A stretch of 64,000 nt of DNA, taken from positions 3,596,001-3,660,000 of the forward strand of contig OZ059898.1 in assembly GCA_964057225.1 (NCBI GenBank), in the 5' to 3' direction. Of the stretch, positions 35,178 through 47,940 are shown piece after piece; position 1 is the stretch's first letter, and each line of letters starts with the position of its first letter. The notes beneath the pieces were generated by a model that was not told the DNA's origin, did not search any database, and was given only the letters and a program-made list of their open reading frames with translations. A program made the translations under genes and the position numbers. This DNA comes from Auanema rhodensis (taxonomy: Eukaryota; Nematoda; Chromadorea; Rhabditida; Rhabditidae).

Positions 35178-36855
35178 TAATGCATCATTTTTCAAACGAT
35201 CATAACTAATTTTTGTATTAAGCGTTTCTCAATGTAGTATAGTGCATTCGATGCGGATTTTTAAGCTGCGTCGATCTCTGTTATCAGATTTGCGCTAGCT
35301 TAAAAATGCACCGAGATATCAACTGATATAAGTTCACACTTATATCCTCGATTTTCACCCTGAAGGAATAATTTTTTCGTTGAATAACATTGTCCATCGT
35401 CTTTGCCTTGAAAAAAGGAATCTAAAAACATCTACTTTTTGCTAAATTATTTTGAAATTTTTCGAAAAAATTTTTGTCAAAATGTTTTTGGAAGCAATGT
35501 TGAGTGTACATGGAAACTCAACATACACTAATGCATCATTTTTCAAACGATCATAACTAATTTTTGTATTAAGCGTTTCTCAATGTAGTATAGTGCATTC
35601 GATGCGGATTTTTAAGCTGCGTCGATCTGTGTTATCAGATTTGCGCTAGCTTAAAAATGCACCGAGATATCAACTGATATAAGTTCACACTTATATCCTC
35701 GATTTTCACCCTGAAGGAATAATTTTTTCGTTGAATAACATTGTCCATCGTCTTTGCCTTGAAAAAAGGAATCTAAAAACATCCACTTTTTGCTAAATTA
35801 TTTTGAAATTTTTCGAAAAAATTTTTGTCAAAATGTTTTTGGAAGCATTGTTGAGGGTACATGGAAACTCAACATACACTAATGCATCATTTTTCAAACG
35901 ATCATAACTAATTTTTGTATTAAGCGTTTCTCAATGTAGTATAGTGCATTCGATGCGGATTTTTAAGCTGCGTCGATCTGTGTTATCAGATTTGCGCTAG
36001 CTTAAAAATGCACCGAGATATCAACTAATATAAGTTCACACTTATATCCTCGATTTTCACCCTGAAGGAATAATTTTTTCGTTGAATAACATTGTCCATC
36101 GTCTTTGCCTTGAAAAAAGGAATCTAAAAACATCCACTTTTTGCTAAATTATTTTGAAATTTTTCGAAAAAATTTTTGTCAAAATGTTTTTGGAAGCAAT
36201 GTTGAGTGTACATGGAAACTCAACATACACTAATGCATCATTTTTCAAACGATCATAACTAATTTTTGTATTAAGCGTTTCTCAATGTAGTATAGTGCAT
36301 TCGATGCGGATTTTTAAGCTGCGTCGATCTGTGTTATCAGATTTGCGCTAGCTTAAAAATGCACCGAGATATCAACTAATATAAGTTCACACTTATATCC
36401 TCGATTTTCACCCTGAAGGAATAATTTTTTCGTTGAATAACATTGTCCATCGTCTTTGCCTTGAAAAAAGGAATCTAAAAACATCTACTTTTTGCTAAAT
36501 TATTTTGAAATTTTTCGAAAAAATTTTTGTCAAAATGTTTTTGGAAGCAATGTTGAGTGTACATGGAAACTCAACATACACTAATGCATCATTTTTCAAA
36601 CGATCATAACTAATTTTTGTATTAAGCGTTTCTCAATGTAGTATAGTGCATTCGATGCGGATTTTTAAGCTGCGTCGATCTGTGTTATCAGATTTGCGCT
36701 AGCTTAAAAATGCACCGAGATATCAACTGATATAAGTTCACACTTATATCCTCGATTTTCACCCTGAAGGAATAATTTTTTCGTTGAATAACATTGTCCA
36801 TCGTCTTTGCCTTGAAAAAAGGAATCTAAAAACATCCACTTTTTGCTAAATTATT

Positions 36856-39512
36856 TTGAAATTTTTCGAAAAAATTTTTGTCAAAATGTTTTTGGAAGCA
36901 TTGTTGAGTGTACATGGAAACTCAACATACACTAATGCATCATTTTTCAAACGATCATAACTAATTTTTGTATTGAGCTTTTCTCAGTGTAGTATAGTGC
37001 ATTCGATGCGGATTTTTAAGCTGCGTCGATCTCTGTTATCAGATTTGCGCTAGCTTAAAAATGCACCGAGATATCAACTGATATAAGTTCACACTTATAT
37101 CCTCGATTTTCACCCTGAAGAATTAATTTTTTCGTTGAATAACAATGTCCATCGTCTTTGTCTTGGAAAAAGGAATCTAAAAACATCTACTTTTTGTGAA
37201 ATTATTCGGAAATTTTTCGGGAAAATTTTTGTCAAAATGTTTTTGGAAGCAATTTTGAGTGTACATGGAAACTCAACATACAGTAATGCATCATTTTTCA
37301 AACGATCATAACTAATTTTTGTATTAAGCGTTTCTCAATGTAGTATAGTGCATTCGATGCGGATTTTTAAGCTGCGTCGATCTCTGTTATCAGATTTGCG
37401 CTAGCTTAAAAATGCACCGAGATATCAACTGATATAAGTTCACACTTATATCCTCGATTTTCACCCTGAAGGAATAATTTTTTCGTTGAATAACATTGTC
37501 CATCGTCTTTGCCTTGAAAAAAGGAATCTAAAAACATCTACTTTTTGCTAAATTATTTTGAAATTTTTCGAAAAAATTTTTGTCAAAATGTTTTTGGAAG
37601 CAATGTTGAGTGTACATGGAAACTCAACATACACTAATGCATCATTTTTCAAACGATCATAACTAATTTTTGTATTAAGCGTTTCTCAATGTAGTATAGT
37701 GCATTCGATGCGGATTTTTAAGCTGCGTCGATCTGTGTTATCAGATTTGCGCTAGCTTAAAAATGCACCGAGATATCAACTGATATAAGTTCACACTTAT
37801 ATCCTCGATTTTCACCCTGAAGGAATAATTTTTTCGTTGAATAACATTGTCCATCGTCTTTGCCTTGAAAAAAGGAATCTAAAAACATCCACTTTTTGCT
37901 AAATTATTTTGAAATTTTTCGAAAAAATTTTTGTCAAAATGTTTTTGGAAGCATTGTTGAGTGTACATGGAAACTCAACATACACTAATGCATCATTTTT
38001 CAAACGATCATAACTAATTTTTGTATTAAGCGTTTCTCAATGTAGTATAGTGCATTCGATGCGGATTTTTAAGCTGCGTCGATCTGTGTTATCAGATTTG
38101 CGCTAGCTTAAAAATGCACCGAGATATCAACTAATATAAGTTCACACTTATATCCTCGATTTTCACCCTGAAGGAATAATTTTTTCGTTGAATAACATTG
38201 TCCATCGTCTTTGCCTTGAAAAAAGGAATCTAAAAACATCTACTTTTTGCTAAATTATTTTGAAATTTTTCGAAAAAATTTTTGTCAAAATGTTTTTGGA
38301 AGCAATGTTGAGTGTACATGGAAACTCAACATACACTAATGCATCATTTTTCAAACGATCATAACTAATTTTTGTATTAAGCGTTTCTCAATGTAGTATA
38401 GTGCATTCGATGCGGATTTTTAAGCTGCGTCGATCTGTGTTATCAGATTTGCGCTAGCTTAAAAATGCACCGAGATATCAACTGATATAAGTTCACACTT
38501 ATATCCTCGATTTTCACCCTGAAGGAATAATTTTTTCGTTGAATAACATTGTCCATCGTCTTTGCCTTGAAAAAAGGAATCTAAAAACATCCACTTTTTG
38601 CTAAATTATTTTGAAATTTTTCGAAAAAATTTTTGTCAAAATGTTTTTGGAAGCATTGTTGAGTGTACATGGAAACTCAACATACACTAATGCATCATTT
38701 TTCAAACGATCATAACTAATTTTTGTATTAAGCGTTTCTCAATGTAGTATAGTGCATTCGATGCGGATTTTTAAGCTGCGTCGATCTGTGTTATCAGATT
38801 TGCGCTAGCTTAAAAATGCACCGAGATATCAACTAATATAAGTTCACACTTATATCCTCGATTTTCACCCTGAAGGAATAATTTTTTCGTTGAATAACAT
38901 TGTCCATCGTCTTTGCCTTGAAAAAAGGAATCTAAAAACATCTACTTTTTGCTAAATTATTTTGAAATTTTTCGAAAAAATTTTTGTCAAAATGTTTTTG
39001 GAAGCATTGTTGAGTGTACATGGAAACTCAACATACACTAATGCATCATTTTTCAAACGATCATAACTAATTTTTGTATTAAGCGTTTCTCAATGTAGTA
39101 TAGTGCATTCGATGCGGATTTTTAAGCTGCGTCGATCTCTGTTATCAGATTTGCGCTAGCTTAAAAATGCACCGAGATATCAACTGATATAAGTTCACAC
39201 TTATATCCTCGATTTTCACCCTGAAGGAATAATTTTTTCGTTGAATAACATTGTCCATCGTCTTTGCCTTGAAAAAAGGAATCTAAAAACATCCACTTTT
39301 TGCTAAATTATTTTGAAATTTTTCGAAAAAATTTTTGTCAAAATGTTTTTGGAAGCATTGTTGAGGGTACATGGAAACTCAACATACACTAATGCATCAT
39401 TTTTCAAACGATCATAACTAATTTTTGTATTAAGCGTTTCTCAATGTAGTATAGTGCATTCGATGCGGATTTTTAAGCTGCGTCGATCTGTGTTATCAGA
39501 TTTGCGCTAGCT
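36856..39512 (+). repeat. Multi-monomer duplication, copy 2 (partner 31240-33896)
   Basis: This copy matches 31240-33896 unit for unit. It ends inside unit 113, where the sequence switches to CTCGAACATG at 39513 and becomes block II/IV-like for about 125 bp. Confidence 0.8.
37121..37283 (+). repeat. Embedded block II/IV patch 4
   Basis: This is the copy of patch 3 one hexamer (2106 bp) downstream, with the upstream GAGCTTTTCTCAGTG piece retained. Confidence 0.8.
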
Positions 39513-39637
39513 CGAACATGCACCGAGATATCAACTGATATAGGTTCACACTTATATCCTCGATTTTCACCCTGAAGAATTAATTTTTTCGTTGAATAAC
39601 AATGTCCATCGTCTTTGTCTTGAAAAAAGAAATGTAA
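39513..39637 (+). repeat. Embedded block II/IV-like patch in unit 113
   Basis: After a block III left half, unit 113 reads CTCGAACATG, GATATAGG, GAAGAATTAAT, ACAATG and AAAGAAATGTAA, then returns to block III with CTAAATTATTTTG. The C in CTCGAACATG is private to this copy. Its right edge differs from the seven recurrent patches, so it is a separate event. Confidence 0.7.
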
Positions 39638-40014
39638 AAACATCTACTTTTTGCTAAATTATTTTGAAATTTTTCGAAAAAATTTTTGTCAAAATGTTTT
39701 TGGAAGCAATGTTGAGTGTACATGGAAACTCAACATACACTAATGCATCATTTTTCAAACGATCATAACTAATTTTTGTATTAAGCGTTTCTCAATGTAG
39801 TATAGTGCATTCGATGCGGATTTTTAAGCTGCGTCGATCTGTGTTATCAGATTTGCGCTAGCTTAAAAATGCACCGAGATATCAACTGATATAAGTTCAC
39901 ACTTATATCCTCGATTTTCACCCTGAAGGAATAATTTTTTCGTTGAATAACATTGTCCATCGTCTTTGCCTTGAAAAAAGGAATCTAAAAACATCTACTT
40001 TTTGCTAAATTATC

Positions 40015-43000
40015 TTGAAATTTTTCGAAAAAATTTTTGTCAAAATGTTTTTGGAAGCATTGTTGAGTGTACATGGAAACTCAACATACACTAATGCATC
40101 ATTTTTCAAACGATCATAACTAATTTTTGTATTAAGCGTTTCTCAATGTAGTATAGTGCATTCGATGCGGATTTTTAAGCTGCGTCGATCTGTGTTATCA
40201 GATTTGCGCTAGCTTAAAAATGCACCGAGATATCAACTGATATAAGTTCACACTTATATCCTCGATTTTCACCCTGAAGGAATAATTTTTTCGTTGAATA
40301 ACATTGTCCATCGTCTTTGCCTTGAGAAAAGGAATCTAAAAACATCCACTTTTTGCTAAATTATTTTGAAATTTTTCGAAAAAATTTTTGTCAAAATGTT
40401 TTTGGAAGCATTGTTGAGTGTACATGGAAACTCAACATACACTAATGCATCATTTTTCAAACGATCATAACTAATTTTTGTATTAAGCGTTTCTCAATGT
40501 AGTATAGTGCATTCGATGCGGATTTTTAAGCTGCGTCGATCTGTGTTATCAGATTTGCGCTAGCTTAAAAATGCACCGAGATATCAACTAATATAAGTTC
40601 ACACTTATATCCTCGATTTTCACCCTGAAGGAATAATTTTTTCGTTGAATAACATTGTCCATCGTCTTTGCCTTGAAAAAAGGAATCTAAAAACATCTAC
40701 TTTTTGCTAAATTATTTTGAAATTTTTCGAAAAAATTTTTGTCAAAATGTTTTTGGAAGCATTGTTGAGGGTACATGGAAACTCAACATACACTAATGCA
40801 TCATTTTTCAAACGATCATAACTAATTTTTGTATTAAGCGTTTCTCAATGTAGTATAGTGCATTCGATGCGGATTTTTAAGCTGCGTCGATCTGTGTTAT
40901 CAGATTTGCGCTAGCTTGAAAATGCACCGAGATATCAAATGATATAGGTTCACACTTATATCCTCGATTTTCACCCTGAAGGAATAATTTTTTCGTTGAA
41001 TAACATTGTCCATCGTCTTTGCCTTGAAAAAAGGAATCTAAAAACATCTACTTTTTGCTAAATTATTTTGAAATTTTTCGAAAAAATTTTTGTCAAAATG
41101 TTTTTGGAAGCAATGTTGAGTGTACATGGAAACTCAACATACACTAATGCATCATTTTTCAAACGATCATAACTAATTTTTGTATTGAGGTTTTCTCAGT
41201 GTAGTATAGTGCATTCGATCCGGATTTTTAAGCTGCGTCGATCTGTGTTATTAGATTTGCGCTAGCTCGAAAATGCACCGAGATATCAACTGATATAGGT
41301 TCACACTTATATCCTCGATTTTCACCCTGAAGAATTAATTTTTTCGTTGAATAACAATGTCCATCGTCTTTGTCTTGAAAAAAGAAATGTAAAAACATCT
41401 ACTTTTTGCTAAATTATTTTGAAATTTTTCGAAAAAATTTTTGTCAAAATGTTTTTGGAAGCAATGTTGAGTGTACATGGAAACTCAACATACACTAATG
41501 CATCATTTTTCAAACGATCATAACTAATTTTTGTATTAAGCGTTTCTCAATGTAGTAAAGTGCATTCGATGCGGATTTTTAAGCTGCGTCGATCTGTGTT
41601 ATCAGATTTGCGCTAGCTTAAAAATGCACCGAGATATCAACTGATATAAGTTCACACTTATATCCTCGATTTTCACCCTGAAGGAATAATTTTTTCGTTG
41701 AATAACATTGTCCATCGTCTTTGCCTTGAAAAAAGGAATCTAAAAACATCTACTTTTTGCTAAATTATCTTGAAATTTTTCGAAAAAATTTTTGTCAAAA
41801 TGTTTTTGGAAGCATTGTTGAGTGTACATGGAAACTCAACATACACTAATGCATCATTTTTCAAACGATCATAACTAATTTTTGTATTAAGCGTTTCTCA
41901 ATGTAGTATAGTGCATTCGATGCGGATTTTTAAGCTGCGTCGATCTGTGTTATCAGATTTGCGCTAGCTTAAAAATGCACCGAGATATCAACTGATATAA
42001 GTTCACACTTATATCCTCGATTTTCACCCTGAAGGAATAATTTTTTCGTTGAATAACATTGTCCATCGTCTTTGCCTTGAGAAAAGGAATCTAAAAACAT
42101 CCACTTTTTGCTAAATTATTTTGAAATTTTTCGAAAAAATTTTTGTCAAAATGTTTTTGGAAGCATTGTTGAGTGTACATGGAAACTCAACATACACTAA
42201 TGCATCATTTTTCAAACGATCATAACTAATTTTTGTATTAAGCGTTTCTCAATGTAGTATAGTGCATTCGATGCGGATTTTTAAGCTGCGTCGATCTGTG
42301 TTATCAGATTTGCGCTAGCTTAAAAATGCACCGAGATATCAACTAATATAAGTTCACACTTATATCCTCGATTTTCACCCTGAAGGAATAATTTTTTCGT
42401 TGAATAACATTGTCCATCGTCTTTGCCTTGAAAAAAGGAATCTAAAAACATCTACTTTTTGCTAAATTATTTTGAAATTTTTCGAAAAAATTTTTGTCAA
42501 AATGTTTTTGGAAGCATTGTTGAGGGTACATGGAAACTCAACATACACTAATGCATCATTTTTCAAACGATCATAACTAATTTTTGTATTAAGCGTTTCT
42601 CAATGTAGTATAGTGCATTCGATGCGGATTTTTAAGCTGCGTCGATCTGTGTTATCAGATTTGCGCTAGCTTGAAAATGCACCGAGATATCAAATGATAT
42701 AGGTTCACACTTATATCCTCGATTTTCACCCTGAAGGAATAATTTTTTCGTTGAATAACATTGTCCATCGTCTTTGCCTTGAAAAAAGGAATCTAAAAAC
42801 ATCTACTTTTTGCTAAATTATTTTGAAATTTTTCGAAAAAATTTTTGTCAAAATGTTTTTGGAAGCATTGTTGAGTGTACATGGAAACTCAACATACACT
42901 AATGCATCATTTTTCAAACGATCATAACTAATTTTTGTATTAAGCGTTTCTCAATGTAGTATAGTGCATTCGATGCGGATTTTTAAGCTGCGTCGATCTG

Positions 43001-45630
43001 TGTTATCAGATTTGCGCTAGCTTAAAAATGCACCGAGATATCAACTGATATAAGTTCACACTTATATCCTCGATTTTCACCCTGAAGGAATAATTTTTTC
43101 GTTGAATAACATTGTCCATCGTCTTTGCCTTGAGAAAAGGAATCTAAAAACATCCACTTTTTGCTAAATTATTTTGAAATTTTTCGAAAAAATTTTTGTC
43201 AAAATGTTTTTGGAAGCATTGTTGAGTGTACATGGAAACTCAACATACACTAATGCATCATTTTTCAAACGATCATAACTAATTTTTGTATTAAGCGTTT
43301 CTCAATGTAGTATAGTGCATTCGATGCGGATTTTTAAGCTGCGTCGATCTGTGTTATCAGATTTGCGCTAGCTTAAAAATGCACCGAGATATCAACTAAT
43401 ATAAGTTCACACTTATATCCTCGATTTTCACCCTGAAGGAATAATTTTTTCGTTGAATAACATTGTCCATCGTCTTTGCCTTGAAAAAAGGAATCTAAAA
43501 ACATCTACTTTTTGCTAAATTATTTTGAAATTTTTCGAAAAAATTTTTGTCAAAATGTTTTTGGAAGCATTGTTGAGGGTACATGGAAACTCAACATACA
43601 CTAATGCATCATTTTTCAAACGATCATAACTAATTTTTGTATTAAGCGTTTCTCAATGTAGTATAGTGCATTCGATGCGGATTTTTAAGCTGCGTCGATC
43701 TGTGTTATCAGATTTGCGCTAGCTTGAAAATGCACCGAGATATCAAATGATATAGGTTCACACTTATATCCTCGATTTTCACCCTGAAGGAATAATTTTT
43801 TCGTTGAATAACATTGTCCATCGTCTTTGCCTTGAAAAAAGGAATCTAAAAACATCTACTTTTTGCTAAATTATTTTGAAATTTTTCGAAAAAATTTTTG
43901 TCAAAATGTTTTTGGAAGCAATGTTGAGTGTACATGGAAACTCAACATACACTAATGCATCATTTTTCAAACGATCATAACTAATTTTTGTATTGAGGTT
44001 TTCTCAGTGTAGTATAGTGCATTCGATCCGGATTTTTAAGCTGCGTCGATCTGTGTTATTAGATTTGCGCTAGCTCGAAAATGCACCGAGATATCAACTG
44101 ATATAGGTTCACACTTATATCCTCGATTTTCACCCTGAAGAATTAATTTTTTCGTTGAATAACAATGTCCATCGTCTTTGTCTTGAAAAAAGAAATGTAA
44201 AAACATCTACTTTTTGCTAAATTATTTTGAAATTTTTCGAAAAAATTTTTGTCAAAATGTTTTTGGAAGCAATGTTGAGTGTACATGGAAACTCAACATA
44301 CACTAATGCATCATTTTTCAAACGATCATAACTAATTTTTGTATTAAGCGTTTCTCAATGTAGTAAAGTGCATTCGATGCGGATTTTTAAGCTGCGTCGA
44401 TCTGTGTTATCAGATTTGCGCTAGCTTAAAAATGCACCGAGATATCAACTGATATAAGTTCACACTTATATCCTCGATTTTCACCCTGAAGGAATAATTT
44501 TTTCGTTGAATAACATTGTCCATCGTCTTTGCCTTGAAAAAAGGAATCTAAAAACATCTACTTTTTGCTAAATTATCTTGAAATTTTTCGAAAAAATTTT
44601 TGTCAAAATGTTTTTGGAAGCATTGTTGAGTGTACATGGAAACTCAACATACACTAATGCATCATTTTTCAAACGATCATAACTAATTTTTGTATTAAGC
44701 GTTTCTCAATGTAGTATAGTGCATTCGATGCGGATTTTTAAGCTGCGTCGATCTGTGTTATCAGATTTGCGCTAGCTTAAAAATGCACCGAGATATCAAC
44801 TGATATAAGTTCACACTTATATCCTCGATTTTCACCCTGAAGGAATAATTTTTTCGTTGAATAACATTGTCCATCGTCTTTGCCTTGAGAAAAGGAATCT
44901 AAAAACATCCACTTTTTGCTAAATTATTTTGAAATTTTTCGAAAAAATTTTTGTCAAAATGTTTTTGGAAGCATTGTTGAGTGTACATGGAAACTCAACA
45001 TACACTAATGCATCATTTTTCAAACGATCATAACTAATTTTTGTATTAAGCGTTTCTCAATGTAGTATAGTGCATTCGATGCGGATTTTTAAGCTGCGTC
45101 GATCTGTGTTATCAGATTTGCGCTAGCTTAAAAATGCACCGAGATATCAACTAATATAAGTTCACACTTATATCCTCGATTTTCACCCTGAAGGAATAAT
45201 TTTTTCGTTGAATAACATTGTCCATCGTCTTTGCCTTGAAAAAAGGAATCTAAAAACATCTACTTTTTGCTAAATTATTTTGAAATTTTTCGAAAAAATT
45301 TTTGTCAAAATGTTTTTGGAAGCATTGTTGAGGGTACATGGAAACTCAACATACACTAATGCATCATTTTTCAAACGATCATAACTAATTTTTGTATTAA
45401 GCGTTTCTCAATGTAGTATAGTGCATTCGATGCGGATTTTTAAGCTGCGTCGATCTGTGTTATCAGATTTGCGCTAGCTTGAAAATGCACCGAGATATCA
45501 AATGATATAGGTTCACACTTATATCCTCGATTTTCACCCTGAAGGAATAATTTTTTCGTTGAATAACATTGTCCATCGTCTTTGCCTTGAAAAAAGGAAT
45601 CTAAAAACATCTACTTTTTGCTAAATTATT
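40015..45630 (+). repeat. Eight-monomer higher-order repeat, two copies (2808-bp period)
   Basis: Units 115-122 and 123-130 match in order. Each ends with a five-unit module: GAGGTTTTC with GATCCGG; AGTAAAGTG; CTTGAGAAAAGG; CAACTAATA; and TTGAGGG with CAAATGATATAGG. The rare AGTAAAGTG and GATCCGG changes appear only in this module family, so they serve as clonal markers. Confidence 0.8.
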
Positions 45631-46906
45631 TTGAAATTTTTCGAAAAAATTTTTGTCAAAATGTTTTTGGAAGCAATGTTGAGTGTACATGGAAACTCAA
45701 CATACACTAATGCATCATTTTTCAAACGATCATAACTAATTTTTGTATTAAGCGTTTCTCAATGTAGTATAGTGCATTCGATGCGGATTTTTAAGCTGCG
45801 TCGATCTCTGTTATCAGATTTGCGCTAGCTTAAAAATGCACCGAGATATCAACTGATATAAGTTCACACTTATATCCTCGATTTTCACCCTGAAGGAATA
45901 ATTTTTTCGTTGAATAACATTGTCCATCGTCTTTGCCTTGAAAAAAGGAATCTAAAAACATCTACTTTTTGCTAAATTATCTTGAAATTTTTCGAAAAAA
46001 TTTTTGTCAAAATGTTTTTGGAAGCATTGTTGAGTGTACATGGAAACTCAACATACACTAATGCATCATTTTTCAAACGATCATAACTAATTTTTGTATT
46101 AAGCGTTTCTCAATGTAGTATAGTGCATTCGATGCGGATTTTTAAGCTGCGTCGATCTCTGTTATCAGATTTGCGCTAGCTTAAAAATGCACCGAGATAT
46201 CAACTGATATAAGTTCACACTTATATCCTCGATTTTCACCCTGAAGAATTAATTTTTTCGTTGAATAACAATGTCCATCGTCTTTGTCTTGGAAAAAGGA
46301 ATCTAAAAACATCTACTTTTTGTGAAATTATTCGGAAATTTTTCGGGAAAATTTTTGTCAAAATGTTTTTGGAAGCAATTTTGAGTGTACATGGAAACTC
46401 AACATACAGTAATGCATCATTTTTCAAACGATCATAACTAATTTTTGTATTAAGCGTTTCTCAATGTAGTATAGTGCATTCGATGCGGATTTTTAAGCTG
46501 CGTCGATCTCTGTTATCAGATTTGCGCTAGCTTAAAAATGCACCGAGATATCAACTGATATAAGTTCACACTTATATCCTCGATTTTCACCCTGAAGGAA
46601 TAATTTTTTCGTTGAATAACATTGTCCATCGTCTTTGCCTTGAAAAAAGGAATCTAAAAACATCTACTTTTTGCTAAATTATTTTGAAATTTTTCGAAAA
46701 AATTTTTGTCAAAATGTTTTTGGAAGCAATGTTGAGTGTACATGGAAACTCAACATACACTAATGCATCATTTTTCAAACGATCATAACTAATTTTTGTA
46801 TTAAGCGTTTCTCAATGTAGTATAGTGCATTCGATGCGGATTTTTAAGCTGCGTCGATCTGTGTTATCAGATTTGCGCTAGCTTAAAAATGCACCGAGAT
46901 ATCAAC
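43027..46906 (+). repeat. Long duplication in block III, copy 1 (partner 47941-51820)
   Basis: From the middle of unit 123 to the middle of unit 134 the sequence reappears 4914 bp (14 units) downstream. The copied stretch includes the complete five-unit GATCCGG/AGTAAAGTG module and the following CGGG patch. The right limit is where this copy reads CAACTAATA and the partner CAACTGATA. Confidence 0.8.
46247..46409 (+). repeat. Embedded block II/IV patch 5
   Basis: The patch has the same content as the earlier ones, but the upstream variable patch is AAGCGTTTCT (block III). It is therefore a simpler insertion, or a version that lost the upstream piece. Confidence 0.8.
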
Positions 46907-47854
46907 TAATATAAGTTCACACTTATATCCTCGATTTTCACCCTGAAGGAATAATTTTTTCGTTGAATAACATTGTCCATCGTCTTTGCCTTGAAAAAAG
47001 GAATCTAAAAACATCTACTTTTTGCTAAATTATTTTGAAATTTTTCGAAAAAATTTTTGTCAAAATGTTTTTGGAAGCATTGTTGAGGGTACATGGAAAC
47101 TCAACATACACTAATGCATCATTTTTCAAACGATCATAACTAATTTTTGTATTAAGCGTTTCTCAATGTAGTATAGTGCATTCGATGCGGATTTTTAAGC
47201 TGCGTCGATCTGTGTTATCAGATTTGCGCTAGCTTGAAAATGCACCGAGATATCAAATGATATAGGTTCACACTTATATCCTCGATTTTCACCCTGAAGG
47301 AATAATTTTTTCGTTGAATAACATTGTCCATCGTCTTTGCCTTGAAAAAAGGAATCTAAAAACATCTACTTTTTGCTAAATTATTTTGAAATTTTTCGAA
47401 AAAATTTTTGTCAAAATGTTTTTGGAAGCAATGTTGAGTGTACATGGAAACTCAACATACACTAATGCATCATTTTTCAAACGATCATAACTAATTTTTG
47501 TATTAAGCGTTTCTCAATGTAGTAAAGTGCATTCGATGCGGATTTTTAAGCTGCGTCGATCTGTGTTATCAGATTTGCGCTAGCTTAAAAATGCACCGAG
47601 ATATCAACTGATATAAGTTCACACTTATATCCTCGATTTTCACCCTGAAGGAATAATTTTTTCGTTGAATAACATTGTCCATCGTCTTTGCCTTGAAAAA
47701 AGGAATCTAAAAACATCTACTTTTTGCTAAATTATCTTGAAATTTTTCGAAAAAATTTTTGTCAAAATGTTTTTGGAAGCATTGTTGAGTGTACATGGAA
47801 ACTCAACATACACTAATGCATCATTTTTCAAACGATCATAACTAATTTTTGTAT

Positions 47855-47940
47855 TGAGGTTTTCTCAGTGTAGTATAGTGCATTCGATCCGGATTTTTAA
47901 GCTGCGTCGATCTGTGTTATTAGATTTGCGCTAGCTCGAA
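47855..47940 (+). repeat. Short exchanged patch in unit 137
   Basis: Unit 137 is block III type at both ends (CATTGTTG; GAAGGAATAAT). Its middle reads GAGGTTTTCTCAGTG, GATCCGG, TTATTAGATTTG and CTCGAAAATG, the combination otherwise seen in units 118, 126 and 140, which start with CAATGTTG. The chimera suggests gene conversion or a double exchange over about 85-120 bp. Confidence 0.7.

Larger units (their letters stand above)
33697..37908 (+). repeat. Hexameric higher-order repeat, two copies (2106-bp period)
   Basis: Units 97-102 and 103-108 follow one order: TTGAGGG with CAACTAATA; CAATGTTG with CAACTAATA; CAATGTTG with CAACTGATA and CATCCACT; GAGCTTTTC with GATCTCTG; CGGG patch unit; CAATGTTG with CAACTGATA. 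A single CpG change (CCATTGTC near 34343) marks the first copy. A related eight-unit version with two extra monomers inserted spans units 85-92. Confidence 0.8.
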